A DNA stretch of 64,000 nt, taken from NCBI GenBank assembly GCA_049514215.1, contig JBEKVI010000003.1, positions 62,001 to 126,000 of the forward strand. The letters are read 5' to 3'. This DNA is from BOG-994 sp049514215 (GTDB lineage Bacteria; Pseudomonadota; Gammaproteobacteria; Burkholderiales; Burkholderiaceae_D). Under the pieces are notes generated by a model. It worked only from the letters and a program-made list of their open reading frames with translations. It was not told the origin of the DNA and made no database searches. Below are positions 26,008 to 34,529 of this stretch, in pieces (the first letter of the stretch is position 1; the number at the start of each line of letters is the position of its first letter). The position numbers and the translations under genes are program-made.

Positions 26008-27123
26008 ATGATCTACCAACGCTCGCTGGTCCGAGAACTGGCCAATGCGGCTAGCGCCATATTCATCACGCTGCTCACGATCGTTTTGACGTTCGCCTTG
26101 GTGCGGCTCTTGGGTCAGGCAGCCTCCGGGCAGGTTGCCAATGAATCGGTGCTGGCCCTAATTACGTTTGCCGCATTGAACAACCTGCCGGTTTTGTTAC
26201 AGCTGACGGTGTTCATCTCGATTCTGCTCGCCTTTACTCGCAGCTATCGCGACTCTGAAATGGTGGTCTGGCTCTCCTCGGGAGTCGGTCTTCCGAAATG
26301 GCTGGGCCCGGTGTTTCGCTTCACGACCCCGGTGGCCATCTTGGTTGCCGTGCTTTCTTTGGTCGTCACGCCGTGGGCGAACAAGCAGTCCAGTGAGTTT
26401 CGCGCGCGATTCGAGCAGCGCACCGATGTGGCTCGTGTAGCCCCGGGTCAATTTCGCGAGTCTGCCGACGGCGACAAGGTCTATTTCATCGAGGGCTACA
26501 CGGGGCGTCGCGGGACGGTGGGCAACATCTTTGTAAGCTCCTTGCAGCATGGGCGACTGGGGGTCATGGTTTCGCAGACGGGCAATATCGAACGTGCTCC
26601 CAACGGCGACGAATTTCTTGTCATGCGCAACGGCCGCCGTTACGAGGGCACACCGGGCCAAAGCGACTACAAGGTCATGTCCTTTGATCGCTATGGCGTG
26701 CGCATCGAGTCCCAGCCGATCGATTTTTCCACCGATGATTCGATGAAGATCCGCTCGACACTGGAACTGCTGGCGCTGCAGACGCCCCGAGCGATGGGCG
26801 AATTGGTGTGGCGTGTGGGCCTTCCACTGTCGGTGTTTTGCCTCGCGCTTCTCGCCATTCCGCTGTCGTTTGTGAATCCCCGCGCCGGGCGCTCGGCCAA
26901 CCTCATGATTGCGCTACTCGTCTACTTTACCTACACCAACGGGCTCACTTTAGTGCAGAACTACACCACGCAGGGCCGCCTCGAATTTGGCATTGCCTGG
27001 TGGATCGTGCACGCCATCGTACTCTCGCTTGCGGTACTGATGCTCGACTGGCGCAATCGACTGCATCGCCCGTGGCGCGCATGGGTCGCGCTCGTCGCAA
27101 CGCGTCTGAGGGCCGCGACATGA
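26008..27123 (+). CDS. lptF: LPS export permease LptF
   Basis: About 371 residues with six membrane helices, three at each end, around a periplasmic beta-jellyroll domain. It starts MIYQRSLVRELANAASAIFI at ATG 26008; the frame upstream is open, but this start matches the family. LptF with LptG and LptB2 extracts lipopolysaccharide from the inner membrane. It overlaps lptG by 4 nt (ATGA). Divergent from pepA as in most proteobacteria. Confidence 0.95.
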   Translation: MIYQRSLVRELANAASAIFITLLTIVLTFALVRLLGQAASGQVANESVLALITFAALNNLPVLLQLTVFISILLAFTRSYRDSEMVVWLSSGVGLPKWLGPVFRFTTPVAILVAVLSLVVTPWANKQSSEFRARFEQRTDVARVAPGQFRESADGDKVYFIEGYTGRRGTVGNIFVSSLQHGRLGVMVSQTGNIERAPNGDEFLVMRNGRRYEGTPGQSDYKVMSFDRYGVRIESQPIDFSTDDSMKIRSTLELLALQTPRAMGELVWRVGLPLSVFCLALLAIPLSFVNPRAGRSANLMIALLVYFTYTNGLTLVQNYTTQGRLEFGIAWWIVHAIVLSLAVLMLDWRNRLHRPWRAWVALVATRLRAAT

Positions 27124-28247
27124 AAGTCTCGATTGTTCAGCGCTACCTGGCGCGCGAGATTCTCGTCGACGTGATCTTCGTTCTGATCGCATTTCTCGGA
27201 CTGTTTGCGTTCTTCGATCTCGTAGCCGAACTCAGCGAGGTCGGCAAGAACGGCTATCGCATCGAGCAGGCGGCCGTAATCGTGCTTTTGGGTCTCCCCG
27301 GTCGTGCCTACGAACTCGTGCCAATAGCCTCGCTCATCGGCACGATCTATGCCCTCGCTCAGCTGGCCTCGCATTCCGAATTCACCATCTTGCGCGTCTC
27401 CGGACTTTCGACCAATCAGGCTGCACGCATGGTGCTCGTGCCCGGCGTGGCGCTGGTTATCCTGACCTACATCCTGGGCGAACTCGTGACGCCCCGGGCG
27501 GAGACGGCGACACAACGTTTTCGCGCCCAGATCGCGCGCGGTACGATGGCCCAAGGCTTTCGCAGCGGGTTGTGGGTCAAGGACACCGGCAAGTCGGAGG
27601 CCGGTGCCAAGGTCGTACGCTTCGTCAATATCGGCGAAGTCAAACCGGACAATAGTCTGTCGCGCGTGAAGATCTACGAGTTCGATACCGCCTTGCGATT
27701 GCAGTCGATCAGTTTCGCCGCCATCGGAGAGTATCTGCCACCGGCCGCGTGGAAACTCAAGGATGTGGTCGAGACGCATTTTCTAGACACCAAGAAAAGT
27801 GGCAATCCTGACCAGATCGCCGTGACGCGCCAGCCTGAACAGGTGTGGAGCTCGGAACTGAATCCCGCGATATTGGGGGTCTTGCTGGTTTCTCCCGAAC
27901 ATATGGCCGCGCTCGATCTGGAGCATTACATTCGACATCTCGAAGACAACAAGCAGACGGCCAACCGATACCAGATCGCCTTCTGGAAAAAAATCATCTA
28001 TCCGTTCGCTGTCTTCGTCATGATGGCGCTCGCCCTTCCTTTCGCCTATCTTCATGTGCGCGCTGGCGGCATCAGCCTGAAGATCTTCTCGGGAATCATG
28101 ATCGGGATTGGCTTTTACCTTCTGAATAGCCTCTTCTCCCACCTGGGGCTCCTGAACACTTGGCCGCCGATCCTCTCGGCCGCTTTACCCAGTGCCACCG
28201 CACTGCTCGCGGCCTTGATCGCGTTGCGCTTCGTGGATCGAACTTAG
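27120..28247 (+). CDS. lptG: LPS export permease LptG
   Basis: About 375 residues from the ATG at 27120; the open frame extends 104 codons upstream but only as a shadow of lptF. It opens with MKVSIVQRYLAREILVDVIF, then membrane helices, a periplasmic domain with LWVKDTGKSEAGAKVVRFVN, and C-terminal helices. It pairs with LptF in the LPS transporter. It overlaps lptF by 4 nt and shares its last base with the GTG of the following gene. Confidence 0.95.
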   Translation: MKVSIVQRYLAREILVDVIFVLIAFLGLFAFFDLVAELSEVGKNGYRIEQAAVIVLLGLPGRAYELVPIASLIGTIYALAQLASHSEFTILRVSGLSTNQAARMVLVPGVALVILTYILGELVTPRAETATQRFRAQIARGTMAQGFRSGLWVKDTGKSEAGAKVVRFVNIGEVKPDNSLSRVKIYEFDTALRLQSISFAAIGEYLPPAAWKLKDVVETHFLDTKKSGNPDQIAVTRQPEQVWSSELNPAILGVLLVSPEHMAALDLEHYIRHLEDNKQTANRYQIAFWKKIIYPFAVFVMMALALPFAYLHVRAGGISLKIFSGIMIGIGFYLLNSLFSHLGLLNTWPPILSAALPSATALLAALIALRFVDRT

Positions 28248-28627
28248 TGAAGCGGGGGCTCATCCTCTACGCCCATGGCGCGCGCGACGCCCGCTGGGCC
28301 GAGCCTTTTGAGAGCCTTAAAACGCGCGTGGCCGAACTCTTGCCTCACGTCATCGTCATGCTGGCCTATCTGGAGCTGATGCAGCCGGGTCTCCAGTCGG
28401 CTTGTGCGGTCCTGTCAGAAGCCGGATGCGACTCGGTTCTCGTGGTGCCCGTGTTTCTCGGACAAGGCGCTCACGTTCGGGAGGATCTGCCGGCGCAGAT
28501 CGCGTCCGCACGCGAGGCGTTTCCCGGGCTGGTGATCCAGGCGGGGCCCGTTGCCGGGGAAAGCGCGGCGGTGATTGACGCGCTCGCGCACTATTGCCTC
28601 GATCAGTTTCGGTCTGTCAACCCGTGA
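28247..28627 (+). CDS. cbiX: Single-domain CbiX-family chelatase
   Basis: A 126-residue protein with one CbiX domain. The metal-site His is in LILYAHGARDARW, and LVVPVFLGQGAHVREDLP carries the second conserved His. Small CbiX proteins insert cobalt, nickel or iron into sirohydrochlorin. The GTG start shares a base with the lptG stop (TAGTG), so it is read with the LPS transporter genes. The neighbourhood has no other tetrapyrrole gene; a cobalamin adenosyltransferase lies 20 kb away. Confidence 0.83.
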   Translation: MKRGLILYAHGARDARWAEPFESLKTRVAELLPHVIVMLAYLELMQPGLQSACAVLSEAGCDSVLVVPVFLGQGAHVREDLPAQIASAREAFPGLVIQAGPVAGESAAVIDALAHYCLDQFRSVNP

Positions 28628-28647
28628 TTTCACCTAGCTCTGGCGAG

Positions 28648-28752
28648 CTATTCTTCCTTGCATTTTGAGCAACAAAAATCTGGACGCGTGCCGGAGTACC
28701 CGCTATTATTGGGCACACTTTTGGCGCGCAATCCTAATAACCGCACTTGCAT
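28648..28752 (-). CDS. Possible 34-residue ORF ending in CCxxC
   Basis: ATG at 28752 opens a 34-codon frame ending GYSGTRPDFCCSKCKEE and stop. The Cys-rich tail looks like half of a zinc knuckle, and the neighbouring frame just upstream ends in LCKCGY and stop at 28734. That raises the possibility of a broken or frameshifted small zinc-ribbon gene. There is no Shine-Dalgarno and no homologue I recognise. It lies antisense to the 3' region of the lptF-lptG-cbiX transcript. Confidence 0.2.
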   Translation of the reverse strand: MQVRLLGLRAKSVPNNSGYSGTRPDFCCSKCKEE

Positions 28753-28785
28753 AGTGCGCGCTGCAGCAACACACGGAGGAGGAGG

Positions 28786-28808
28786 GGCGGCAATTGCCGC
28801 CGCTTTTT
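28786..28808 (+). terminator. Intrinsic terminator, first of a tandem pair
   Basis: GGCGGCAATTGCCGCC is a perfect palindrome forming a GC-rich hairpin, followed by a short GC spacer and TTTTT. It follows cbiX by about 160 nt. Confidence 0.65.
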
Positions 28809-28809
28809 G

Positions 28810-28842
28810 GGCGCGCAGGTTATCCTGCGCGCCTTTTTCTTT
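28810..28842 (+). terminator. Intrinsic terminator, second of a tandem pair
   Basis: GGCGCGCAGG and CCTGCGCGCC make a perfect 10-bp stem closed by a TTAT loop and followed directly by TTTTTCTTT. This is a textbook rho-independent terminator on the plus strand. It ends the lptF-lptG-cbiX operon, or a short transcript between cbiX and this point, and protects the convergent cytochrome gene. Confidence 0.88.
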
Positions 28843-28891
28843 CTGCGTACGCGAAACGCGTGCCAGACACGCGCATGCACTTCCATTCGGA

Positions 28892-29344
28892 CTAATGCTT
28901 CGAGCGGAACGTGTCGTGGCATTCCTTGCAGGTCTTGCCTGCATTGCCGAAGGCCTCCTGGATCGCGGCTTGGTCCGCGCCCTTGGCAGAGGAGGCGAGT
29001 TTTTCGGTCTGTGATTGCAGTTGTTGCTGGAGGTTCTTGAATTTCTCCGGGTCCTTCCAGATCTCCGGTTTGGCATGGGAATCCGGCGTCGTCGACCCGG
29101 CCGGAAAGGCGCCCCAAGGAAGCTTCGAGAGCGTCTGAACCAGATTGGCGTTGGCCGCAACCTCTTGCGCGTTAAACGGGATCTCTCCCTTTAGGGCTTT
29201 GCTGATGAGCCCGAAGTGATAGCTCATGACAACGAACACCGATTGCCGGTAATCCACCGCGTCGCCGACCTTGGCGAATTGCGCAGCGACCGGCTGGGTT
29301 GCGACGAGCAGCGTTAGCGCAAGAAGAGCATGCGGTCTTTTCAA
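28892..29344 (-). CDS. Cytochrome c556 (cytochrome c'-type)
   Basis: About 150 residues with a Sec signal peptide (hydrophobic 6-17, ending PVAAQ). The single heme site is C-terminal (KTCKECHDTFRSKH), as in the four-helix cytochrome c'/c556 family. The axial methionine expected near the mature N-terminus is present in QSVFVVMSYHF. I chose the TTG at 29344 because a GGGAG lies 6 nt upstream; the longer frame lacks a signal peptide start. It is periplasmic; the redox partner is unknown. It sits downstream of purB on the same strand, 78 nt apart. Confidence 0.88.
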   Translation of the reverse strand: MKRPHALLALTLLVATQPVAAQFAKVGDAVDYRQSVFVVMSYHFGLISKALKGEIPFNAQEVAANANLVQTLSKLPWGAFPAGSTTPDSHAKPEIWKDPEKFKNLQQQLQSQTEKLASSAKGADQAAIQEAFGNAGKTCKECHDTFRSKH

Positions 29345-29422
29345 GGAACACTCCCATAGAAGAAAAGGAAACGGAGATCGCGGCTTCGAGCGCCCAGGCA
29401 ATGCGGGGCGAGACCCCTCGTG

Positions 29423-30811
29423 TTATGCGATGCGCTTGGCGAGCGTTGCGGCAAGGCCAACGTAGCTGGCCGGGGTCAGCTCGAGAAGCCGTTTCTTCTC
29501 CTTCTCGGGCAGCGCCAGCCCGGCAATGAAATCGTGCAAAGCGTCCTTTGAGATGCCCTTGCCACGCGTGAGAGACTTCAACTGTTCATACGGATTCTCG
29601 ATGCCAAAGCGCCGCATGACAGTCTGCACCGGCTCGGCGAGCACTTCCCAGGACTCGTTAAGATCGGCCGCGATCCGTTCGGCATTGACCTCAAGTTTGT
29701 CCAGTCCCCGCCCCAACGCCCCATAGGCGATGAGGCAGTGGCCTGCCGCGACGCCGACGTTGCGCAGGACGGTCGAATCGGTCAGATCGCGCTGCCAGCG
29801 CGAGACGGGCAGCTTTTCGGCGAGGTGGCGCAAGAGCGCGTTGGCCACACCCAGATTTCCCTCGGAATTCTCGAAGTCGATCGGATTGACTTTGTGCGGC
29901 ATGGTCGAGGAACCGATTTCGCCGGCCTTCGTGCGTTGCCTGAAGTAACCCAGCGAGATGTAGCCCCAAAGGTCACGGTTCAGATCGATGAGAATCGTGT
30001 TGATGCGCGCCAGGGCGTCAAAGTACTCTGCCATCCAGTCATGGGGCTCGATCTGAATCGTGTAGGGATTAAAGGTGAGACCGAGCTCACGCTCGATGAC
30101 GCCCTTGGCGAGCGTCTCCCAGTCAACGTCCGGATAGGCGGCCAGGTGCGCATTGTAGTTTCCCACGGCGCCGTTCATCTTCGCGAGTACGGTCACGGCG
30201 CGCAGGCTCGACAGTCCACGCGCGAGACGCGCGGCGACATTGGCGATCTCTTTGCCCAAGGTGGTGGGAGTTGCGGGCTGCCCATGGGTTCGGGACAGCA
30301 TCGGCAGCTCGGCATGGGCGTGGGCCAGCTCCACGAGCTTGCGCTCGAGGGTCTCTAGGACGGGCACGAGGACCCGGTCGCGGGCCTTGGTGAGCATGAG
30401 ACCATGCGCGACATTGTTGATGTCCTCCGAAGTGCACGCGAAGTGGATGAACTCGCTTGCGGCGATGAGTTCGGGGACATCGGCAACCTTTTCCTTGATC
30501 CAGTATTCGACGGCTTTCACATCATGGTTCGTGACGCCTTCGATTTCCTTGATGCGCACGGCGTCGTTGTCGCTGAACTGCTCTGCCAGCTCCGAGAGCC
30601 GCGCCAGGGCCGATGGGGAAAGCGGGGGAAATTGCGGCAGTTCTGCGTTCGCCAGCGCAACGAGCCAGGCGATCTCGACATCGACCCGATGCCGCATGAA
30701 GCCGGCTTCAGACAAGAGCGCTCGCAGCGGCTCGGTCGCCCGGCTGTAGCGACCATCCAGGGGCGATAGTGCCGTGAGCGCAAAAAGCGCCGCAGGTGAT
30801 GGATCAGACAT
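29423..30811 (-). CDS. purB: Adenylosuccinate lyase
   Basis: About 462 residues from the ATG at 30811 (MSDPSPAALFALTALSPLDG). The fumarase/aspartase signature is SSTMPHKVNPIDFENSEGN; the substrate-binding region includes EFIHFACTSEDINN and LSRTHGQPATPTTLGKE. It catalyses two steps of purine synthesis (SAICAR to AICAR, and adenylosuccinate to AMP). The length and closing sequence match the E. coli-type enzyme. Confidence 0.97.
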   Translation of the reverse strand: MSDPSPAALFALTALSPLDGRYSRATEPLRALLSEAGFMRHRVDVEIAWLVALANAELPQFPPLSPSALARLSELAEQFSDNDAVRIKEIEGVTNHDVKAVEYWIKEKVADVPELIAASEFIHFACTSEDINNVAHGLMLTKARDRVLVPVLETLERKLVELAHAHAELPMLSRTHGQPATPTTLGKEIANVAARLARGLSSLRAVTVLAKMNGAVGNYNAHLAAYPDVDWETLAKGVIERELGLTFNPYTIQIEPHDWMAEYFDALARINTILIDLNRDLWGYISLGYFRQRTKAGEIGSSTMPHKVNPIDFENSEGNLGVANALLRHLAEKLPVSRWQRDLTDSTVLRNVGVAAGHCLIAYGALGRGLDKLEVNAERIAADLNESWEVLAEPVQTVMRRFGIENPYEQLKSLTRGKGISKDALHDFIAGLALPEKEKKRLLELTPASYVGLAATLAKRIA

Positions 30812-30904
30812 GCCCAAAGCCTTTGCTATAAATGGAAATTCTACCATTCGCGTGCCGTCAAGATTGCGCTATGGCGCGCGCGCGACAGCGACCGGCGGGC
30901 CCGG

Positions 30905-30913
30905 TGCTATACT
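30905..30913 (+). promoter_or_regulatory. Extended -10 promoter of the GST-like gene
   Basis: TGCTATACT combines the extended -10 TGn with a -10 TATACT (five of six). It lies about 52 nt before the ATG at 30965; no clear -35 is seen, as is common for extended -10 promoters. Confidence 0.45.
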
Positions 30914-30964
30914 CGGTGCCGCCTGATTTCCTCCTTTTTTTCCGCGTCCTGCGGCACCCCCTCA

Positions 30965-31573
30965 ATGAAGCTGATCGGATCTCTTTCCAGTCCTTATGTG
31001 CGGAAGGTCCGCATCGTCATGGCCGAAAAAAGGATCGACTATGAGTTCGTCCTGGAGGACGTCTGGTCGGAGAACACGACCATCACGGATTCCAATCCTC
31101 TGGGCAAAGTGCCCACGCTCGTGATGGAAGATGAAGGTGCGATCTTCGATTCGCGGGTGATCGTCGAATACCTCGACACCCTCACTCCCGTGGGCCGGCT
31201 CATCCCGGCCTCCGGACGCGAGCGGGCCGAAGTCAAATGTTGGGAAGCTCTTGCAGACGGCCTTGTGGACGCGGCGCTGCTTGTGCGGCTCGAACACAAT
31301 TTGAGGCCCGAGAGCCAGCGCAGCGCCAATTGGATCGAGCGTCAAGGCGGCAAGGTGGAGCGCTCCCTGGAAGCCCTGGCCAACGGCCTGGGCGAGAAAA
31401 GCTTTTGCACGGGCGTGCATTATTGCCTGGCCGACATCGCTTTGGGCTGTGCCCTGGGCTGGCTCGAGTTCCGATTTCCTGAAAATTCCTGGCGCTCGCG
31501 GCATCCCAACCTCGCGCGATTCGCCGACAGGCTCAATGAACGCCCCTCCTTTAGGGAGACGGCACCGAGTTAA
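30965..31573 (+). CDS. Glutathione S-transferase family protein (YibF-like)
   Basis: A 202-residue GST. The N-terminal thioredoxin-like domain starts MKLIGSLSSPYVRKVRIVMA with the SSPYVRKVR pattern and has the glutathione-binding NPLGKVPTLVMED and IFDSRVIVEYLD segments. The C-terminal helical domain ends HPNLARFADRLNERPSF. Ser8 or Ser9 is the likely thiolate-stabilising residue. The substrate is unknown; it resembles YibF-type proteins. Its 3' end overlaps the convergent GltB-like gene by 23 nt. Confidence 0.88.
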   Translation: MKLIGSLSSPYVRKVRIVMAEKRIDYEFVLEDVWSENTTITDSNPLGKVPTLVMEDEGAIFDSRVIVEYLDTLTPVGRLIPASGRERAEVKCWEALADGLVDAALLVRLEHNLRPESQRSANWIERQGGKVERSLEALANGLGEKSFCTGVHYCLADIALGCALGWLEFRFPENSWRSRHPNLARFADRLNERPSFRETAPS

Positions 31574-33200
31574 CCTGGGCCGCGAGGAAGCTGTCCGGTC
31601 GCGCCATGGGCCAGTAGCGCTCGAAAACCGTCTGCTCGAAGCGGCCCTCGAGCAGACTTCCCGGGCGTACGAACTGCGCAAGCGTCGATAGCAGGCGCAC
31701 CTCGTGTTGGCTCACCCGCCGAACGATATGATCGGGGCTGATCTCAGACGGATGCGTCAAGCCCGCGGCGGCGACCAGTTCAGCCAGCGCCGCCAGGGTC
31801 TGGCGATGGAACTGGTAGACGCGCTCGGCCTTGTCAGGCACTACGAGTGCACGCTGACGCAAGGCATTCTGGGTCGTCACGCCCGTCGGGCATCGATCCG
31901 TGTGGCACGACTGGGACTGGATGCAACCCAGGGCGAACATGAAGCCACGCGCCGAGTTGCACCAATCGGCCCCTAAGGCCATGGTGCGCGCGATGTCAAA
32001 GGCCGTGATGATTTTTCCCGACGCGCCGAGGTAAACCCGGTCGCGCAGGTTCAACCCGACTAGCGTGTTGTGGGCCAGCTGCAGACCTTCAGACAGAGGC
32101 GTTCCGACGTGATCGCTGAATTCGACCGGGGCTGCGCCCGTTCCGCCCTCCTTGCCGTCAATCACGATGAAGTCCGGCGTCACGCCGGTCGCGAGCATGG
32201 CCTTAGCGAGGGCGAAGAATTCCCAGGGATGGCCTATGCACAGCTTAAAGCCAACCGGCTTGCCGCCCGAAAGACCGCGCAGTCGTTCGATGAACTGCAT
32301 CATCTCGATCGGGGAGCCAAAGGCGCTGTGCGCGGCCGGCGAGATACAGTCCTGGCCGACCGCCACACCGCGCGCCTCGGCGATTTCGATTGAGACCTTC
32401 ACGCCCGGAAGAACCCCCCCGTGCCCGGGCTTGGCACCTTGTGAGAGCTTGATCTCGATCATCTTGACCTGCGAATGGGTCGCATTCTTGACGAAGTTCT
32501 CCTCGGAAAACGAGCCATCCGGATTGCGGCACCCGAAGTATCCCGATCCAATCTCCCAGATGAGATCACCTCCGTTTTCGCGGTGGTAGCGGCTGATGCT
32601 GCCTTCTCCCGTGTCATGCGCAAATCCGCCGCGCCTTGCCCCCTCATTGAGGGCGCGTACGGCATTCGCCGAGAGCGCACCAAAGCTCATCGCCGAGATG
32701 TTAAAGACCGATGCGGAGTACGGCTGGGTGACGCCAGGTTTGAGCGTTCCGTCGGGAAGCACGCCGATCTTGTTCCGAAAATCAGAGCTGCCCACGCGCG
32801 TGGGCGACATCGAATGGTTCATCCATTCGTAGCCTGTGGCGTAGACATTGTTGGGGGTACCGAAAGGCCGCTTGTCGAGCTGCTGCTTGGCGCGCTGATA
32901 CACGATCGAGCGCTGATTGCGCGAGAACGGCGTAGCTTCGGTGTCGCTCTCGATGAAATATTGGCGGATCTCGGGACGGATGTATTCAAAGAAGAAACGA
33001 AAGTGCGCGAGGATCGGATAATTGCGGCGAATCGCATGCCGGGTTTGGCGCAGGTCCCAGATGCCGATGCCCGTAAGCGCTGCGAATATGATCGCGGGCA
33101 CGCCAAGCCACGGCCACACCAGCGATGCGATGGCAGCAGCAATACAGGCCAGCACACACAAGGCCAGCGCGTAGAATCGAGAAGGGATGAATGCGCCCAT
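31551..33200 (-). CDS. FMN-binding glutamate synthase family protein (GltB-like)
   Basis: A 549-residue protein with two membrane helices at residues 8-45 (FYALALCVLACIAAAIASLV) and a central glutamate synthase FMN barrel: FNISAMSFGALSANAVRALN, GQDCISPAAHSAF, VIDGKEGGTGAAPVEFSDHV. The iron-sulfur cysteines appear as GCIQSQSCHTDRCPTGV. It has no amidotransferase domain, so it is not a complete glutamate synthase; membrane-anchored members of this family are widespread but their reaction is not established. Confidence 0.88.
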   Translation of the reverse strand: MGAFIPSRFYALALCVLACIAAAIASLVWPWLGVPAIIFAALTGIGIWDLRQTRHAIRRNYPILAHFRFFFEYIRPEIRQYFIESDTEATPFSRNQRSIVYQRAKQQLDKRPFGTPNNVYATGYEWMNHSMSPTRVGSSDFRNKIGVLPDGTLKPGVTQPYSASVFNISAMSFGALSANAVRALNEGARRGGFAHDTGEGSISRYHRENGGDLIWEIGSGYFGCRNPDGSFSEENFVKNATHSQVKMIEIKLSQGAKPGHGGVLPGVKVSIEIAEARGVAVGQDCISPAAHSAFGSPIEMMQFIERLRGLSGGKPVGFKLCIGHPWEFFALAKAMLATGVTPDFIVIDGKEGGTGAAPVEFSDHVGTPLSEGLQLAHNTLVGLNLRDRVYLGASGKIITAFDIARTMALGADWCNSARGFMFALGCIQSQSCHTDRCPTGVTTQNALRQRALVVPDKAERVYQFHRQTLAALAELVAAAGLTHPSEISPDHIVRRVSQHEVRLLSTLAQFVRPGSLLEGRFEQTVFERYWPMARPDSFLAAQVNSVPSP

Positions 33201-33394
33201 GTCCAGACCATTCTAAAAAGGCCCGCTGCGGCGGACCATGCGCGAAGACTATCACCGTGCATGACGCGAGCAAAGACCGATGAAGGGTCCCCCGACTCTA
33301 AAGGCGTTCAGCTCTTCTTTTGTGACACGCAAGAGCATCGCGCGCAAAGCGGGCGCCCTGCCCGGGCTTTTGCGGCGCCGTGGGAAGGCCGGGT

Positions 33395-34528
33395 CTAGGT
33401 TGCAGCGATCGCTACGGAACCCACTTGCTGCAGTGCATCGGCGTTGGAGATGATCCCGCCGCCCAGGCAAATTTCGCCGTCGTAGAGGACGGCCGATTGG
33501 CCCGGTGTGACGGCCCACTGCGGTTCGGAAAACGAGAGTTCAAAAAGGTCACCCTCGGATCCGAACACACAGGCTGCATCGGCCTGGCGGTAGCGCGTCT
33601 TGGCACCGTAACTGCCTGGCGCAGGCGCGGCGCCCGCGACCCAGCTCGCCGATCCGGCGCTCAGTGTCCTGGAATAGAGGGCGGGGTGCGCGTGTCCCTG
33701 GGCGATCCAGAGCGTGTTGCGCGCCATGTCCTTTTGCGCCACAAACCAGGGTGCACTGGTCCCGTCGGCGTTTTGGCGACCGCGTTGCCCACCCACGCCG
33801 ATGCCTTTTCTCTGGCCCAGCGTGTAGAAGGCCAGTCCGATGTGCTCTCCGACTTCTTCGCCCTCCACCGTTCTCATGGGCCCCGGCCGCGTCGGGAGGT
33901 AGCGGCCCAGAAACTCGCGAAAGGGCCGCTCGCCGATGAAGCAGATCCCCGTCGAATCCTTTTTTTGCGCGTTGTGCAGCCCAATCTTTCGGGCCAATTC
34001 GCGCACGGTCTGCTTGTGCAGATGGCCCACGGGAAAAAGCGTGCGCGCGAGCTGGCCCTGTGTGAGCCGGTGCAGGAAATAGCTTTGATCCTTGGCCGGG
34101 TCCACGGCGCGCAGGAGGTCGAACCGACCGTCGACCTCGCGCACGCGCGCGTAGTGTCCGGTTGCAATGGTGCTCGCGCCCAGGGCCAAGGCGTGGTCTA
34201 AAAATGCCCTGAACTTGATTTCGGCGTTGCAAAGCACATCCGGGTTGGGCGTGCGGCCCGCGCGATACTCGCTTAGAAACTCAGAGAAGACGCGTTCGCG
34301 ATACTCCTTGGCGAAGTTGACTGCTTCGATCTCGATGCCAATCACGTCGGCCACCGAGGTGGCATCGATCAGGTCCTCGCGCGTGGAACAGTATTGGTCA
34401 TCGTCATCGTCCTCCCAGTTTTTCATGAAAAGACCGATCACCTCATAGCCGGCCTCCTTGAGAAGAAAGGCTGCGACCGAGGAGTCGACTCCGCCGGACA
34501 GGCCCACCACGACGCGCTGCTTGACCAT
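33395..34528 (-). CDS. mnmA: tRNA-specific 2-thiouridylase
   Basis: About 377 residues from the ATG at 34528 (MVKQRVVVGLSGGVDSSVAA). The PP-loop is GLSGGVDSS, GLFMKNWEDDDDDQYC follows, and the two catalytic cysteines are in NPDVLCNAEIKF and STGICFIGERPF. It makes 2-thiouridine at the wobble position of Glu, Gln and Lys tRNAs, with sulfur delivered by TusA-type carriers. It follows the Nudix gene by 1 nt, the same pairing as nudJ-mnmA in E. coli. Confidence 0.96.
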   Translation of the reverse strand: MVKQRVVVGLSGGVDSSVAAFLLKEAGYEVIGLFMKNWEDDDDDQYCSTREDLIDATSVADVIGIEIEAVNFAKEYRERVFSEFLSEYRAGRTPNPDVLCNAEIKFRAFLDHALALGASTIATGHYARVREVDGRFDLLRAVDPAKDQSYFLHRLTQGQLARTLFPVGHLHKQTVRELARKIGLHNAQKKDSTGICFIGERPFREFLGRYLPTRPGPMRTVEGEEVGEHIGLAFYTLGQRKGIGVGGQRGRQNADGTSAPWFVAQKDMARNTLWIAQGHAHPALYSRTLSAGSASWVAGAAPAPGSYGAKTRYRQADAACVFGSEGDLFELSFSEPQWAVTPGQSAVLYDGEICLGGGIISNADALQQVGSVAIAAT

Positions 34529-34529
34529 C

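Noticed and set aside
26808..27119. Upstream extension of the lptG frame
   Set aside because: Lies within lptF in another frame; lptG has a clear coupled ATG at 27120.
30870..30884. GC-alternating run upstream of the GST-like gene
   Set aside because: A short alternating GC stretch is expected in this base composition; no evidence for a structural role.
33201..33394. Small ORFs between the GltB-like gene and mnmA
   Set aside because: A 45-codon plus-strand frame (33261-33398) has no ribosome-binding site or homologue I recognise and overlaps the mnmA stop.
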